Shown in pieces: positions 35,774-49,200 of a stretch of 64,000 nt of DNA. The position numbers and the translations under genes were made by a program. The number at the start of each line of letters is the position of its first letter. The first letter of the stretch is position 1. Origin of the DNA: Himantopus leucocephalus (taxonomy: Eukaryota > Chordata > Aves > Charadriiformes > Recurvirostridae); NCBI GenBank assembly GCA_003993805.1, contig RSEF01000031.1, positions 51,261,961-51,325,960 on the forward strand. The letters are read 5' to 3'. The notes beneath the pieces are model-generated. The model ran no database searches, had not been told where the DNA came from, and saw only the letters and a list, made by a program, of their open reading frames with translations.

Positions 35774-38700
35774 CCTCCCAAAAAGTTTCTCAGATCATAT
35801 AGATTTATAGTGGACGTTTTATTCGGGAAAATAAACGAATGGATAGGAATTTTCCAGAATTCAACTTTAATTGGAATTCACATTACTTTTTGAAATTTGA
35901 ATTAATCAAATTAAAAATTTAATTATTGGCTCAGCAAATTGAAAATAAACCGTAATGTCATCACTGAAGTTCGGGAGATTCTACTGTGTTAGGCACTGAT
36001 GTCCTGGATTGTTTGTCCTTTATTCGCAGTTTCAGCTTGTGTCATAACTACAAATCCAATAGTGTTCTGTGCATGATTTGTCAGATTTATATGCAGAATG
36101 AATCATTGAAGTGGGAGTTGTGTGTGTAAGCTTTGTTATTCCAGTTGTTACCACATGGTAGTTCATCTGAGTTCTTTTATAAAAACAGGTGAGAAGACAG
36201 TCAGAAAAGCTGCTGTTCTGACAATAGTGAAATAATAGCATTTTACATATTTTGACAAGTTTTCAGGGCTATGTGAGGTGATGTTGGTCCTGTACTATTT
36301 CCGCTGATTTCCAGAGCCCTCAGAACACCTTTCGTAATAAGATATCTAAATGATCTGGTAAACATTTATTGTAGATTGCTTAACTTACAGAACTAAATAT
36401 TTGGCTGTTCTGTGACTTGTCTAGTATGGTGTCAAGACATTTTGTCTATGGCGTTAGATATTGATGAGTAACTGCCGTGAAGCATCTTAAACCTTCTTAT
36501 TCTTTTGAGATACCAAAATGATGTGATGCTCTTTGCCCCAAGTGAATGTTTGTCATCTTTTTTATGTGTGGCCATAATGCCAATGTGGCCTTATATCAAT
36601 ATAGGAAAGGTATGAATAATTCAGTAGAGTTGTTTCAATAGAATCAAACAAATATTTTCTTTAGAGTAAAAACAGATTTTTGATTCATATTGTTCCTATA
36701 CACTCATGGGGGCTGCTGTGACATGGTTTGTGTGTATTTGCAAGTGACTCCTGCTGTTTAAAAAGTGTAATTTTTTTAACCTGGAAAGTTGCGTTTCCTC
36801 TTTCTTTTTCCTTTTCAAAAATGTTTGAGTCATCCAGCCCGTAAAACAGGAATAATACCATATAACCGGTTGCATAGCACAACAAGAACAAATCACTGTG
36901 TATATGTATACTAAGATTAAAATTCTTTGAAAGGATTTAGTTAGTAATTCCTATAGTCATAGAAATCATCATCATAATTTGAAAAACAGTCAAAGAAGAA
37001 TTAACTGCATCATGTTTGTTGTTTGGGAAGAAGCAAGAACATGGCCAAAACAAAAAATGTCGCACAAAGCATGTAACTTGACAAATATTTTATCGAAATT
37101 ATGAAAAGGAATGTTTGACAAGAAAGAGATTTGCCATGAGTCCTTTGGGAGGACGCTATTTTTTTCCTCCTTTAGAAGTTGCGTGCTCAGACTGGTTTGC
37201 TCTGTAATTCCTCCCAAAGAGCCAGTGAAGGTGCTGGTGGTCTGGATTTTCTGGTTGTTCTAAATGCAAGGAAGGGGGAGTGTTATTTGCTCAAGTTTCC
37301 TAGTTAAGGACTTGAAATTTTGTAAATGACAGATAGACATAGATGACAGGTATCTGTCTCTCCTTGCAATGGGAAGCAAAGTGCTAACAGGAATCTAAAA
37401 TAACTTAATTTATTAGTAGTAACTAAGTTGATAACAGTAAGATGTGATTTAGTTGTAACTGATATTTAGATTAAGTGTTATTGGTCAATATTAAATATGT
37501 TTCTAGTATAGTTATGACTTTTCATGGTCTGGTAACTGTAGAAGAAAATGATGATGTTTTCAGGCAAATATCTCCTTAGGAACACTGGTTTGTAAAAGCC
37601 TGTTGCTGACCTTTCTTTAGGTGACTCTATAAAGAGAAGATTTTTATTATTTAATTGCTACCTTAAATTAGCCGACTAATAGCCAATGATATGCAAAGTG
37701 TTCAAAGCATGAAAAGTCCAAAAGAACAGCAAAGGAAAAGTCAATGGAAATAACAAATAAAGCGGGAGTTGCAATGTTCCTTGTGAAGCAATGAGCTGTT
37801 GAAAACAGTGGAAGGAAAACAGTCAGGAACGAAATTGAATAGAATAAAAGTGGCATGGGTAAATGGTAAAGTCTGCATCAGACAGGGATTGACAAAAAGC
37901 ATTTTGATGAGCCCCATGGAAAATGAAGACATTAGCGCTTAAGGTCAGTTCATAGCCAAGTTTCAACACATTGTCGGTTCACAGCAGTGGAGCCGTACAC
38001 ACTGTAACACTATCACCGCATTTGAAAAAACTAGTAAGTTACTGGCTGGAAATCTTGACATGCTGCTAAACTCGCTGAGGTGTTAAAAGCTGTGCAACAC
38101 AGATTTTGGATAAATTTCAGAAAAAGCAGGAGGGATATCACTAAGATCAGTTCTTACTGATCTTAAAGTGAAAAAAAAAAAAGAAGAGATAATAATAATC
38201 CTTCTAAAGGAAATATTACTAGAAGAGTAGTGGCACAGGTCTGCCTGCTCTGCTCTGAATCTTCAGCTGCTCTATGTGCCCCATTAGGGGCACTCACCTC
38301 AGCACGTAGCTTTGCGGTGCTGTGACAATCTTGCTATTTTTTTTAGCGTCTTCTTGTGTTTTACCATTGTGGTATGAAATTTATTTTTCAGAATAGAAAC
38401 TGTTGGCTACTGATGAGGCAGGCTGTTGGGCAAATCACTACTTTGGAGACTTTGTCATCTTCGGATTTAAGAAAACGTTTCCTGAGGATTGTATTTTGCC
38501 TGTGCAGCTTAACACACAATGCAGACTTTTCTGATATGTGCACAGCTTTGTATTTTATGTGAGCTTTGAGCTGATTTTCAAGTAGGATATGGCATATATT
38601 ACATGTCCTAAACAAATGGATGATGACAAAAGCTTCTGTCATTCCAGTCAGTGGCTTAATAAACATGGTCATCTATTCTTAATCAGGGCTGAGGAGGGAT

Positions 38701-39665
38701 AGAATATTTTGAAGTCTGATGATTGTGTATGGCCTCTTCTCTGCTTGATTTTTTTCCTCTTGGGAGGCAGGTGTGTCATACCGTTTCAATGTGAGTACAG
38801 CATTACAGTAGCTAACATTGTCTACCAAGAAAAGCTATTTTACATCTGTCTTGCATTATACTGACTCTTAGCCTGCAAGAATCCAGTAAGATTAAGTGTC
38901 CTGATTTTTCAAAGGTGATGAACAACATTTCTCTCACTGACTTTATTAGTAGCTCCAGGTGCTTCTTGGAAATCAGGGTCTAATATAACTAACAGGCTCG
39001 CAAAGTACCTCCCATTCATTGTGCTTTCAGTAAGTGCAACTCATCAAGGAAAAATATGTTTATAGCTGATGTCCAGACCTTCTCTTTACACCTTAAAACT
39101 GTCAGATTAAACTTTTTATCATGCAGGAGTCTTTCTGTTGTCTTTCTCTGTAGCTATAAATCTCTGGCTTCAGGGGAACAATTCCCTGCTATGCCTAAAA
39201 AGACTCATCTCCCTGCTATTATATTCGGCCCTGTAGCCTGCTTTTTCCTTTCTGCTCTGCTCTTCCTCCCTAATTATCCCCTCATGTTGGGGTGAGACAC
39301 AGTAGGCTGTTTCTGTTATCCTCCCTATACTTTCTGTGTAGGTGTGTTTTGCCAGAGTAGGTATATCACTCCTCAGTTCCTGACTCTGCGTTACACTGAA
39401 TCTGCAGTTTTCTTGTTGGAACTGGCAGTAAGTGACCTTCACGTGTGAGCTAAAATTTTGCTCTTCGTCTGCTTCAAGACCTCCCTCTTTGTGTCTAAAA
39501 CTTAAAACCTGGTTTATATGCTAGATACAGAGAGTATTTTCAGTTCTTTTCAACCTTTGTGCCTTGTAGCATAAATAAGAAGAATATAAAGGGAGAATCT
39601 TTGTTAATTTTTGACAACATTTCAACTATTTTAACTGATGGATCATAGTGTAATGTGACTTCTTA

Positions 39666-39715
39666 GACATCGTACTACCAGAGACATCGTACTACCAGAG
39701 ACATCATGTACTACC
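39666..39715. repeat. 17-bp tandem repeat, about 3 copies
   Basis: Units GACATCGTACTACCAGA start at 39666 and 39683, with a third, slightly altered unit at 39700. A minor local tandem duplication in intron 5. Confidence 0.9.
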
Positions 39716-42700
39716 TCACACTTAGCTGTCTGATGCCCAAAAACTTTCATTGCTTCTGAATATTTGTAGAATGCAAGCTTAATCTGCAATATCTACAGTA
39801 AATGGAAAGTTTAAGCAAGACCTCCCAGCTAAACCAAAAACATCTGAAAATAATAAAATGTAACAATGGAAGAGATATTTTCCAGTATAGGAATTATATC
39901 ATTTGAAACTGTAAGATATTTTATTTCCTGAGAAACTTTTTTTTTTTTTTTAAACCTTGGCTGGTTGAAAGTTGGAGATCAGTGTCAGAAAATTAAGTGG
40001 TACAATTTAGAATCTAATCTTGCATTCATTAGGTAAAGAATTCCTTTGGTTATCTGAATGCTATATGAAAATGTGGCAATTTGGGCACATATGTGAAAAG
40101 ATGTTCCCTCTCCATGTTAAAGCGTATAATGCAAAAGTTCTTTACTGACAAATATTTTATTTCAAGGTAATTACATAAAATTTTCACTCTTCCTTCGATT
40201 TTGTAGAACAGAAATTAATGCTTCTGTTTTCAGTCCCCTTTTCGGACCCTTATATTTGCTTATTGTAAATGCAGACTGAGCTGGGCCACTGTGTACCACT
40301 GCAGAAGTCTAAGTCTCCCCAAGGCCATCAGGATTCTGCCAGAGGAAGAACTTTCACAGCAAGCTGCAATTACTGTTTTATTACTGTAAAGTGGCTGATG
40401 TTGCTCCTATATAAACGTACATCTTGCCCGTAGAAAAGACGTTTTGACTGAGGCGGAAGAAGGGGCTTTAGCAAGTGATGTCTGTGATTTCTGACAGTTA
40501 CTGGAGCAATCGTCCTCACTCATAAACCACTATGGGGAAGGTGATTAATGCCATCTGAACTTTGTGAGACATCAGGTTGCTCACAGATGGGCCAGCATCA
40601 TGAGCAGTGTAAAGCTGTCTTTTTATCTACTCTTGACAAGGTATCCCAAACACAGCTTGAGTATGGGACTAAGAATCACTGAAGTTCTTTGTTCTTTTCT
40701 GCCTGGGAATCATTTAACTTCATTTTATTAGCATATCTTAGATGATGAAAACTTTTATAATTTGATGAGGCTCTTCCAACATAAAACAGTATAAAAGTTA
40801 TCTAAACTACAGAACTTCACATTAGTTAAGCAAAAACTTTTCTAATGAGAGAACTCTCTTTTGTTTCATTTTCTGAGACAGTAGCTTTTAAAGAAGTAGA
40901 GTAGTTTTCTTCTGGTGTAATTGTGTTTCAGTAAATTTCCTTTTTATTAATGCTATTACACTCCAAATGTGTAATTCTATTGCTTCATAGTGTTATGTTT
41001 TTACAATTCCCTTCTTTCTCTATTGCCAGTCCTCTGCCTGAAGTTACTCTGCTTATTGTCTAAATCAAACATACAAGGTTCAAAATGACAATGAACTGAA
41101 CCAAAAGCATAGTTACTTCTGATGCCTGCCTATTTCTAAAATATAACACCGTAACAAGCGATATTTTTTTAATGCTTTCATGTATTGTTAAGATTTTGAG
41201 GGTACTTCAAAAATACAGCTGTGATGTTTTTCACTCTGCCTCTCCTCACACTTTACACTTTAAGAAGGAAAAAACAAATATAGGAAAATGCGTAGAATGG
41301 ATTAGGAGAGGAAGGGGTGGGGAGTGCCTGTAAAAGAAGTTGGAGAAACCTAACACAGAAACTTGTAACAAATCCAGCTTTATTGAAATCTAGTGGAAAG
41401 ATTTCTATTCATTTCAGTCGGGTTAACTAAGGCCTCTGTAGGAGGAAAGGAAAAGCCCTTGAATGCATGGGGTAGGCTTTTCTTTCTGTGTTGGTTTCTA
41501 GTAGCATCTGAAAATACAGTGACATACAGACACCAATTAAGCACACTTACAGAGGTGCTTTCTGAAGGAAGGGCTGGAGGGAAAGATACCCCTCACTAGA
41601 CTAGTTTACATAATTAAACAAACCAGACAAACCCTGAGTCTTTTCAGATGTGAGAAGGGGACAGAGATCCCAATTACTTAGACATTTTTCTTCAACTGTT
41701 TCAGCTTTATCTCATAAAAGAGCTTACCTTTCTGTATACTTTTTAGGTAAAACTATGTATCTAAACTAAAAAAGCTATAGTACTACAAATTCTTACAAGA
41801 TACTTTTCTGGTCAAAACAGTCAAGGAGCCAACCCCTCCTCACTATTAGTGCTAATTCGCTTCCAAAAGCTGGAAACAAGACAAGATGAAATCTCATAAT
41901 AATTAAAGTGGTGTGAAGGATTAGTGTTCCTCCCTTGACTTTTTTAGTTCTAAGTAAGTGCTTAATTGATATGATGTACTCACAGTTGTTTAGTTGATAC
42001 TTTGTAGTCATAGTTGTTTTTAATATTTAAAACAATGTGAGGAAATTTTGAACCATGCTACATTAATGAATTATTAAGCTGAAATGGCTTTGTAGCGCAA
42101 AGGGTTATAGACGAAATGTATTCGTATTTTATATATTTTTAATATAAGTAATTAAAATATATATTTTTTTATCTCTGCATAATTTTATATAAATAATTAC
42201 ATATTTTATGTCACTGCTGTCACACAGAATGTTCTAACTTACTTCTGTAAAGCCCACGAAAAGGGTCATCATATAACACAAATGTTGAATTGTTTTTTAC
42301 CTTAGGTGTGTATATGCATGTTCTGTGTACACAGAGATACCCAAGTAGAGCTGAGAGAGAGTGAAAAGAGGTCTTTGGGTATTCCTTTGTGTCTTCTTTT
42401 GTAATACTGTACTGGGGCTCAATGTTTGAGTGAGAAGTAAGAGGAAAAGTATAGATTTATTTTTCAATAACACCGAAACAGTTCTTCTCATGGAAACTTG
42501 AGTTTGAAAAATAAGACATGGGAAGGTATTTGGTTTGTTTGTTTGTTTACTTGTCACTTAAAGGGAATAGTCATTCACTGTAAACCTTATATTTGTTTTG
42601 ATTAATAAAAATGGAGTTTAATAAAACTGTGTAAATGTTGAGGCAGGAGGATGAGGGTGGAGGACACAAAACTCTGTGTGGCTCTATGGTTGGCAGTTAG

Positions 42701-43805
42701 ACAGATGCCAGATATTCAGAAATAATTTTCTTTCTCCGTTTTCTCCTCCTGTGTTTTTTGCATGGCCTGATACTTTTCACTATGTCCATTCTGCTACCAG
42801 CTCCCTGACAAATTTTGTGTTTGAGATCAGAGTTTACAAAATGCAGGGGCTCTGACCAGCTGGCAGATCTAGTCTTCGGAAATATTGACTTTTGCGTATC
42901 TTTCCCACTTACTTCTGGTGAGGGTGAAATGTGTAGTGTGTATGTCCTTCCTTCTTTGCCATGACTTCATTGTCTTTCCCTGTGTACAGCCTTCCTCCTC
43001 ATGGAGTGCCCTTCACAAGGCTGATAGCATGCTGCAGTCATCACTCCCCCTTCTGCTGACAGAGAGATGAGAGTCTTCTGTCTCTGCAGATTCCCAGGGA
43101 GCAGCTGAAGCCAATGAAAATAGGCTTTTTGGGTTCAGTCCTGCACTAGTAAGTCTGGCAGAAATCCCAGAGAAGCTACTGGGAGTTTTGATTAAGAACA
43201 GAATTCAGGTTTAGGATGATTGTTTGCATTTAAATATAGATCTTCTGGTTTTGCTACCTAAACCCTGTAGCACTGAACTGGTCTGTAAGAACTGAAAAGG
43301 GAAGCTGAAAGAGAGAGGCTAGAAGATGTTTCTGCTACTCAGAAACAGTCAAAAAGTAAGTTTTATGTAACTGGTGAAAAGCATACTGGACTTTAGAAGT
43401 AAAGTTTTAAGGATTTTGACAGTGAAGTATGGCATGGCAATTATGTATCAAAGAAAATATTCAATTTTAAACTATTGTTCAATTTAAAATAAATTAAATA
43501 TGAAGGTTTAAAATTATTTATGATCTGCTTTAAATTTTCAACCATATCTGTCTTCATAAGCATTAGTTATGCAATGTCTTAAAAGCTATAGTTACTCTAA
43601 TAAAATTATATGGAAAAGAGTAATACAGGTATTATCATGGATAGAGTTTACTGAAGCCAATTGAGCACATTCCGTCCAGGCTTGCAAAATACTGGAGTGC
43701 CAAAAGTAAGCTGGTTTATTCCACCTTGGAGTAATAGCTTGGTATATGATAAACAGCAGTAAGTTGTTTCTTTACTGAGAGAAGAGATGAATCCTCTGAA
43801 TTAAT

Positions 43806-46205
43806 CATAGAATCACAGAATGGTTTAGGTTGGAAGGGACCTTAAAGATCATCTACTTCCAGCCCCCCTGCCATGGGCAGGAACACTTCCCACTAGACCA
43901 AGTTGCTCAAATCCCCATCCAACCTGGCCTTGAACCAGGGATGGGGCCTCCACAACTTCTCTGGGCAATTTGTTCCAGTGCCTCACCACCCTCACACTGA
44001 AAAATTTCTTGCACCTTGCACTTGGCCTTGTTGAACTTCATGAGATTTGCACAGGCCCACCTCTCAAGCCTGTCCAGGTCCCTCCGGATGGCATCCCTCC
44101 CCTCCAGCATGTCAACTGCTCCACACAGCTCCACAAACTTGCTGAGGGTGCACTCCATCCCAACATCCGTATCACCTACAAAGATGTTAAACGGCACCGG
44201 TCCCAGTACTGACCCCTGAGGAACGCCACTTGTCACTGCTCACCACTTGGACATGGAGCCATTGACCGCAACTCTTTGAGTGCGACCAGCCAGCCAGTTC
44301 CTTATCCGCCGAGTGGTCCATTGGTCAAATCCATGTCTCTCCAATTTAGAGACCAGGATGTTGTGCGGAGTGGTGTCAAATGATTTGCACATGTCCAGGT
44401 AGATGACATCTGTTGCTCTCCCCATATCCACCAACGCTGTAATGCCACCAAATTTGTCAGGCATGATTTGCCCTTAGTGAAGCCATGTTGGCTGTCACCA
44501 ATGACCTCCTTATTTTCCATGTGCCTTGGCAGAGTTTCCAGGAGGATCTGCTCCATGATCTTGCTGGGCACAGAGGTGAGACTGATTGGCCTGTAGTTCC
44601 CTGGGTCTTCTCTTTTACCCTATTTAAAAATAGGGGTTATGCTTCCATTTTCCAGTCAGTGGGAACTTCTCTGGACTGCCATAACTTCTCAAATGTGATG
44701 GATAGTGGCTTGGCAACTTCATTTGCCAGTTCCCACAGGACCCGTGGATGAATCTCATCAGGTCCCATGGACTTGTGCACCTTCAGGTTCCTCAGCTGGC
44801 CTCGAACCTGGTCTTCTCCTACAGAGGGCAGTACCTCATTTTTCCACTCCATGCCTTTGCTTTCTGCAACTTTGGCACTGTGGTTAGAGCCCTTCCCAGT
44901 GAAGACTGAGGCAAAGAAGTCAGTGAGTATCTCAGCCTTCTCCATATCCAGGGTGATCAGGTCTCCCATTTCCTTCCTGAGTGGGCCTACATTTTCTATA
45001 GTCTTCCTTTTGTCACTGATACGCCTATAGCAGGCTTTCTTGTTGCCCCTGATGCCCCTGGCCAGATTTACTTCCATCTGGGCTTTAGCTTGCCTAAATT
45101 TGTCTGTATACTGCCCAGGCTACCTGTCCTTGTTTCCACCCTCTGTAGGCTTCCTTTTTCTGTTTGAGATTATCCAGGAGCTCCTTGTTCATCCATGCAG
45201 GCCTCCTGGCATTTTTGCCTGACTTCCTCTTTGTTGGTATGCTTTGCTCCTGAGCTTGGAGGAGGTGGTCCTTGAACATTAGCCAGCTTTCTTGGGCCCT
45301 TCTTCCTTCCAGGGCTTTATCCCACTGTACTCCAGCAAGCAGATCCCTGAAGAGGCTAAAGTCTGCTCTCCTGAAGTCCAGGGTAGCAAGCTTACTGTGT
45401 GCCCTCCTCGCTGCCTTACAGATCTCAAACTCCACCATCTTATGGTCACTGCAGCCAAGGCTGTGCTTGAGTGTGACATTCCCCACCAGAGCCTCCTTGT
45501 TGGTGAGAACAAGGTCCAGCATGGCACCTCTACTCGTTGGTTCCTCTGTCATTTTGAGAAGGAAGTTATCGTCAATGTATTTCAGGAACTGCCTGGATTG
45601 TTTATGCCCCGCTGTCCTTCCAACAGGTATTGGGGTGGTTGAAGTCCCCCATGAGCACAAGGGCTTGTGAATGTGAGGCTGCTCCCATCTGTGTATAGAG
45701 GGCCTTGTCCACTCGCTCTTCCTGATCAGGTGGCCTGTAGCAGACCCCCACTGTAACATCACCTGTTCCTGCCCTCCCTTTAATCCTGACCCATAGGCTC
45801 TCGGTCAGCTCCTCACCCAACCCCAGGCAGAGCTCCACGCACTCCAGCTGGTCCTTGACATAGAGGGCAACACCCCGTCCTCATGTCACCCATCTGTCCT
45901 TCCTGAAGAGTCTGTATCCATCCATTTCAACACTCCAGTCATAGGAGCCATCTCACCATGTCTCCGTGATGCTGATTAGATCCTAGCCTTGCAGGAGTGC
46001 ACGCGTCTCTAACTCTTGTTTGTTCCCCATGCTGTGTGCATTTGCATAGAGGCATTTTAGTTGGGTCCCTGATGAATCTAGCTTGGATGGAGTGCCTCTT
46101 TTTTCCTTTAAGCTGCCCTCCAGGTGCTCTCCTGCTGACCTGCAACTCATCTCCAGGTTGTGGGCCTCTAATACTGATCTCAGCATCGTATTGGTAGGAG
46201 TGGCG
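43806..46205 (-). mobile_element. CR1 LINE, 2.4 kb, 5'-truncated, endonuclease-RT ORF decayed
   Basis: The inverted 3' end starts with ATCATAGAATCACAGAATGG and the copy extends to about 46205. On the minus strand it shows, in order, endonuclease pieces ([35 protein letters not shown]), a linker with [16 protein letters not shown], then RT pieces ([44 protein letters not shown]). The frame is broken many times. Where the RT catalytic FADD is expected, the sequence instead reads FVELCGAVD, so the two catalytic aspartates are gone. It cannot mobilise itself. It lies antisense in FBN2 intron 5. Confidence 0.92.
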
Positions 46206-49200
46206 TGGATTCTGTCCTATATTTTGATTGTTAAAAGATACCCAGCTCTATAGTGTCCCACTGAAAATAATTTATAAACCAAAGAGGAAAATCTCTAAAG
46301 CTCTTTTGTTTTGTTGAACAAAAAACAGATCTGGAGAAGAGGAAACTATGCTTCTGCCTCTCCACAGAGAGAACAATAGGCTGGGGTCTGAGTTTATTAT
46401 CAACTCAAACAAAGTATCAGGCTAGTCTAAAGAGTCATCTGGGGAAATGTTTCTTGAAAGTTACATGTGACTTTTTTTTTTTTTTTCTAAGAGCAATGTG
46501 TGAAACAGTTGTTTTTCCTACTTACATTAACAATTAACAACTTTGCATTCAGCTGCATGTCCATGGTTTTAATAGGGTTTCTGTTCTGCTGAGGCTTTTT
46601 GCATGTTTTTCTTAATTTATGGAAGAAATGGTTATGAAATATTTTCCCTTCTCTTTTTGTGAGTATGGATGCATTCTGAAGGCCGTCCTAATATGGCTGC
46701 TAAGAAAAATACAGTTAATGGGGGACTCCATGGCTGCAGTCATTCACTTTTACCAAACTTCAGCAGAGGCTCCATGGCACCTAACTTTGTTCTGACTGTG
46801 GGTTGTGGTCAGCTGGGGGCTAACATGTAAACATCATCTCCTTTTATACCTTCCTTCTTATTTTTGACCTCACAACATAGCATGCAGATTGCCAGAGGGC
46901 TGAAAAAACCATTAGACCATTTCTCCACCTACCTCAAAATTTAAGTTACGTTTAGCTACTTCTAAGTTTTGCAGCTGTAGAAAACTGTACATTTGCACCT
47001 TTAAATTGTCCTGACTGCTCTTTTGCACTCTGCTAACTGAAATATGTACCAACATACCATGGTGAGATCAGAGTTTCTGAGAATAATTAAGTATTCGCTG
47101 TGGACCTGTTCTGCAAAGCCTTAGCCATGTGGGTAGTCTTAACCAGTATAAAATGCTTCACTTTCATTAGTGGGTTGGTTTCTGGCATGAGTAACGACAC
47201 TGAACTCCAAAGCGATGGGGTGAGGGTGGGGGAAGTCTACAGTGTGCTTTTTACACTATTCTTCAATACTCTCAAAAGTTTATCACATCTGCGGAACTGA
47301 ATCTTTAAATTTCCTCTTTGCTGACAAGAGATTCTGTTTCTTTGAGGTTGAACTCAATAGCACTGATTTCCTGGGGCAGGGAACCAAAAAACTGTGGAAG
47401 AAGTAATTGAAGTCTTCATATTATCATCCAGAAAAGCAGCATATTTTCTTTGCAGGCATATAGCAAGGTATTGACTTCTTAATTGATGGGATATGAAGGA
47501 ACTGAAGAATAAAATGTGCACTTGTCCGGCTTGCCAGAGTCCAAGTTTTAACAAGTAACACCTTTTTCTTTTCATCATATGGGCAAATCTTATCTTGTCA
47601 GTGAAATCTGAAGGCAAGGGTTTGTGCTGGGTACAAAGGTTCAACACAGGTAAGGAGAATCCTTTCCGTCATTGAAAAATCAAACATCCAGCTGTCAGGC
47701 TGTAATGGAAAATCTTTCTGCACTCCCCTGTTTACCTACAAAGCTTTGTTGGTAGCACAGCATACTCTCCCAATGAGGATTTAAATGGCCTTGGCTTTGG
47801 TCTGGTCTTCTGGTATTTGATGGACTTAGGTCTTACCCTTGCCTGTATGATGGAGAGGAAAATCTCTGTCTTCCCTTCCATTAAAGTTTTGAGGTTTGGG
47901 GCTTTGGAGACGTGCATTATTTGTTGTGCTAAGAAGCCTAGTTGTGGACGAGAATGCCAGTATGCTGGGAATTCCTCTCACTCAAAGAAGAAACATAAGA
48001 GGAGACAGCAGTAGGCAGCATGATACACAGAGTTACTTCACTGCTTTCAATTTTGTAGGCATCTCAGCAAGGTCAAAGATGTAAGAAGTAGGATAGTAGG
48101 TATGAACTGTTGAATCTTGCAAAAAAGTGTTCTTGTGGTTTCTTATCTTTGTGTACAATTTGCACGGGGGTAATTCAGCCTGTAACTTCTTGTAATAACT
48201 GATGATTAGTACTTTGTTGTGCGTCAGCTTGTGGGTTAAGTATTTGCTCATAGAGGTATTTCATTAGAGTCCAATATCCAGGCTTGGATGCAAACTTTAT
48301 GTAGTAGCAGGGCTTGTGGAAGTATAAGGAAATACATACATTTACAAGAAGATCCAAACAAATAAAAATTGGAGACCTTGCTGGAACCAGGATTCAGGTC
48401 TATTTCCCAGCTTTTGTTCTACACTTGCAATTTTGTAGTGGTCTGTGTATGATATGCAGTTGCACATGCAAAAGTTTCTTCCAAGTTTGTAAGTATATGG
48501 AAATGCTTTGCTGCTGAAAGCAACTAAATTCCATAAATGACAAAAGCAAAGTATTTTCATGCTTCTATCTTTCTCTACTTTTTGTCTGTGTATATTTATC
48601 AAAATGTTTTGTGTCTTAAAATATTAGAAGCATTTTCTTCAATGTTCAGATTGATTACAGAAAATTGCTTTTTATTTCAGAAATATTGTTCATTGTCTGG
48701 TACTTTGCCATCCTTTCCCATGTGCTTAGGTGTGTAAGAATGAATTATTTCTAATTAAAATAAAAGAGTTTTAGAGTAAGTTTTAAGATCTGCAGATAAT
48801 ACTATGCTAATACTTTATCTGCTTGAAAGTGACATAATACCAATTATATTAAAATGGGTGTGCGAACCCTGTAATGTTGTTTTTGGAAGAGAGCTGCTTT
48901 CGCTGTTTCAGCAAGAGGAAAATGATAATGTGCTTAGAATTGACATGACAGCAGTACTAGTGGAAACTGGAATTTTGCTAAAAGCTGCAAACCCCACATA
49001 GACTGCTGTGTTAAACATGCTTTTTTTTCTTTTTTCATTTAGAGCTGCCCTCCACTCCCTTTTAATTGCCATGTGTATATTAAGTTGCCTAATCAATGGC
49101 AGGAGCTTGTGTGATGGAAAGTATTGCATTGCAGAATCTGGTCAGAAATGGTCATGTGGGACCAGTAGAACGGTAGTAAAAATTCAGCCTGAAAATGAAA

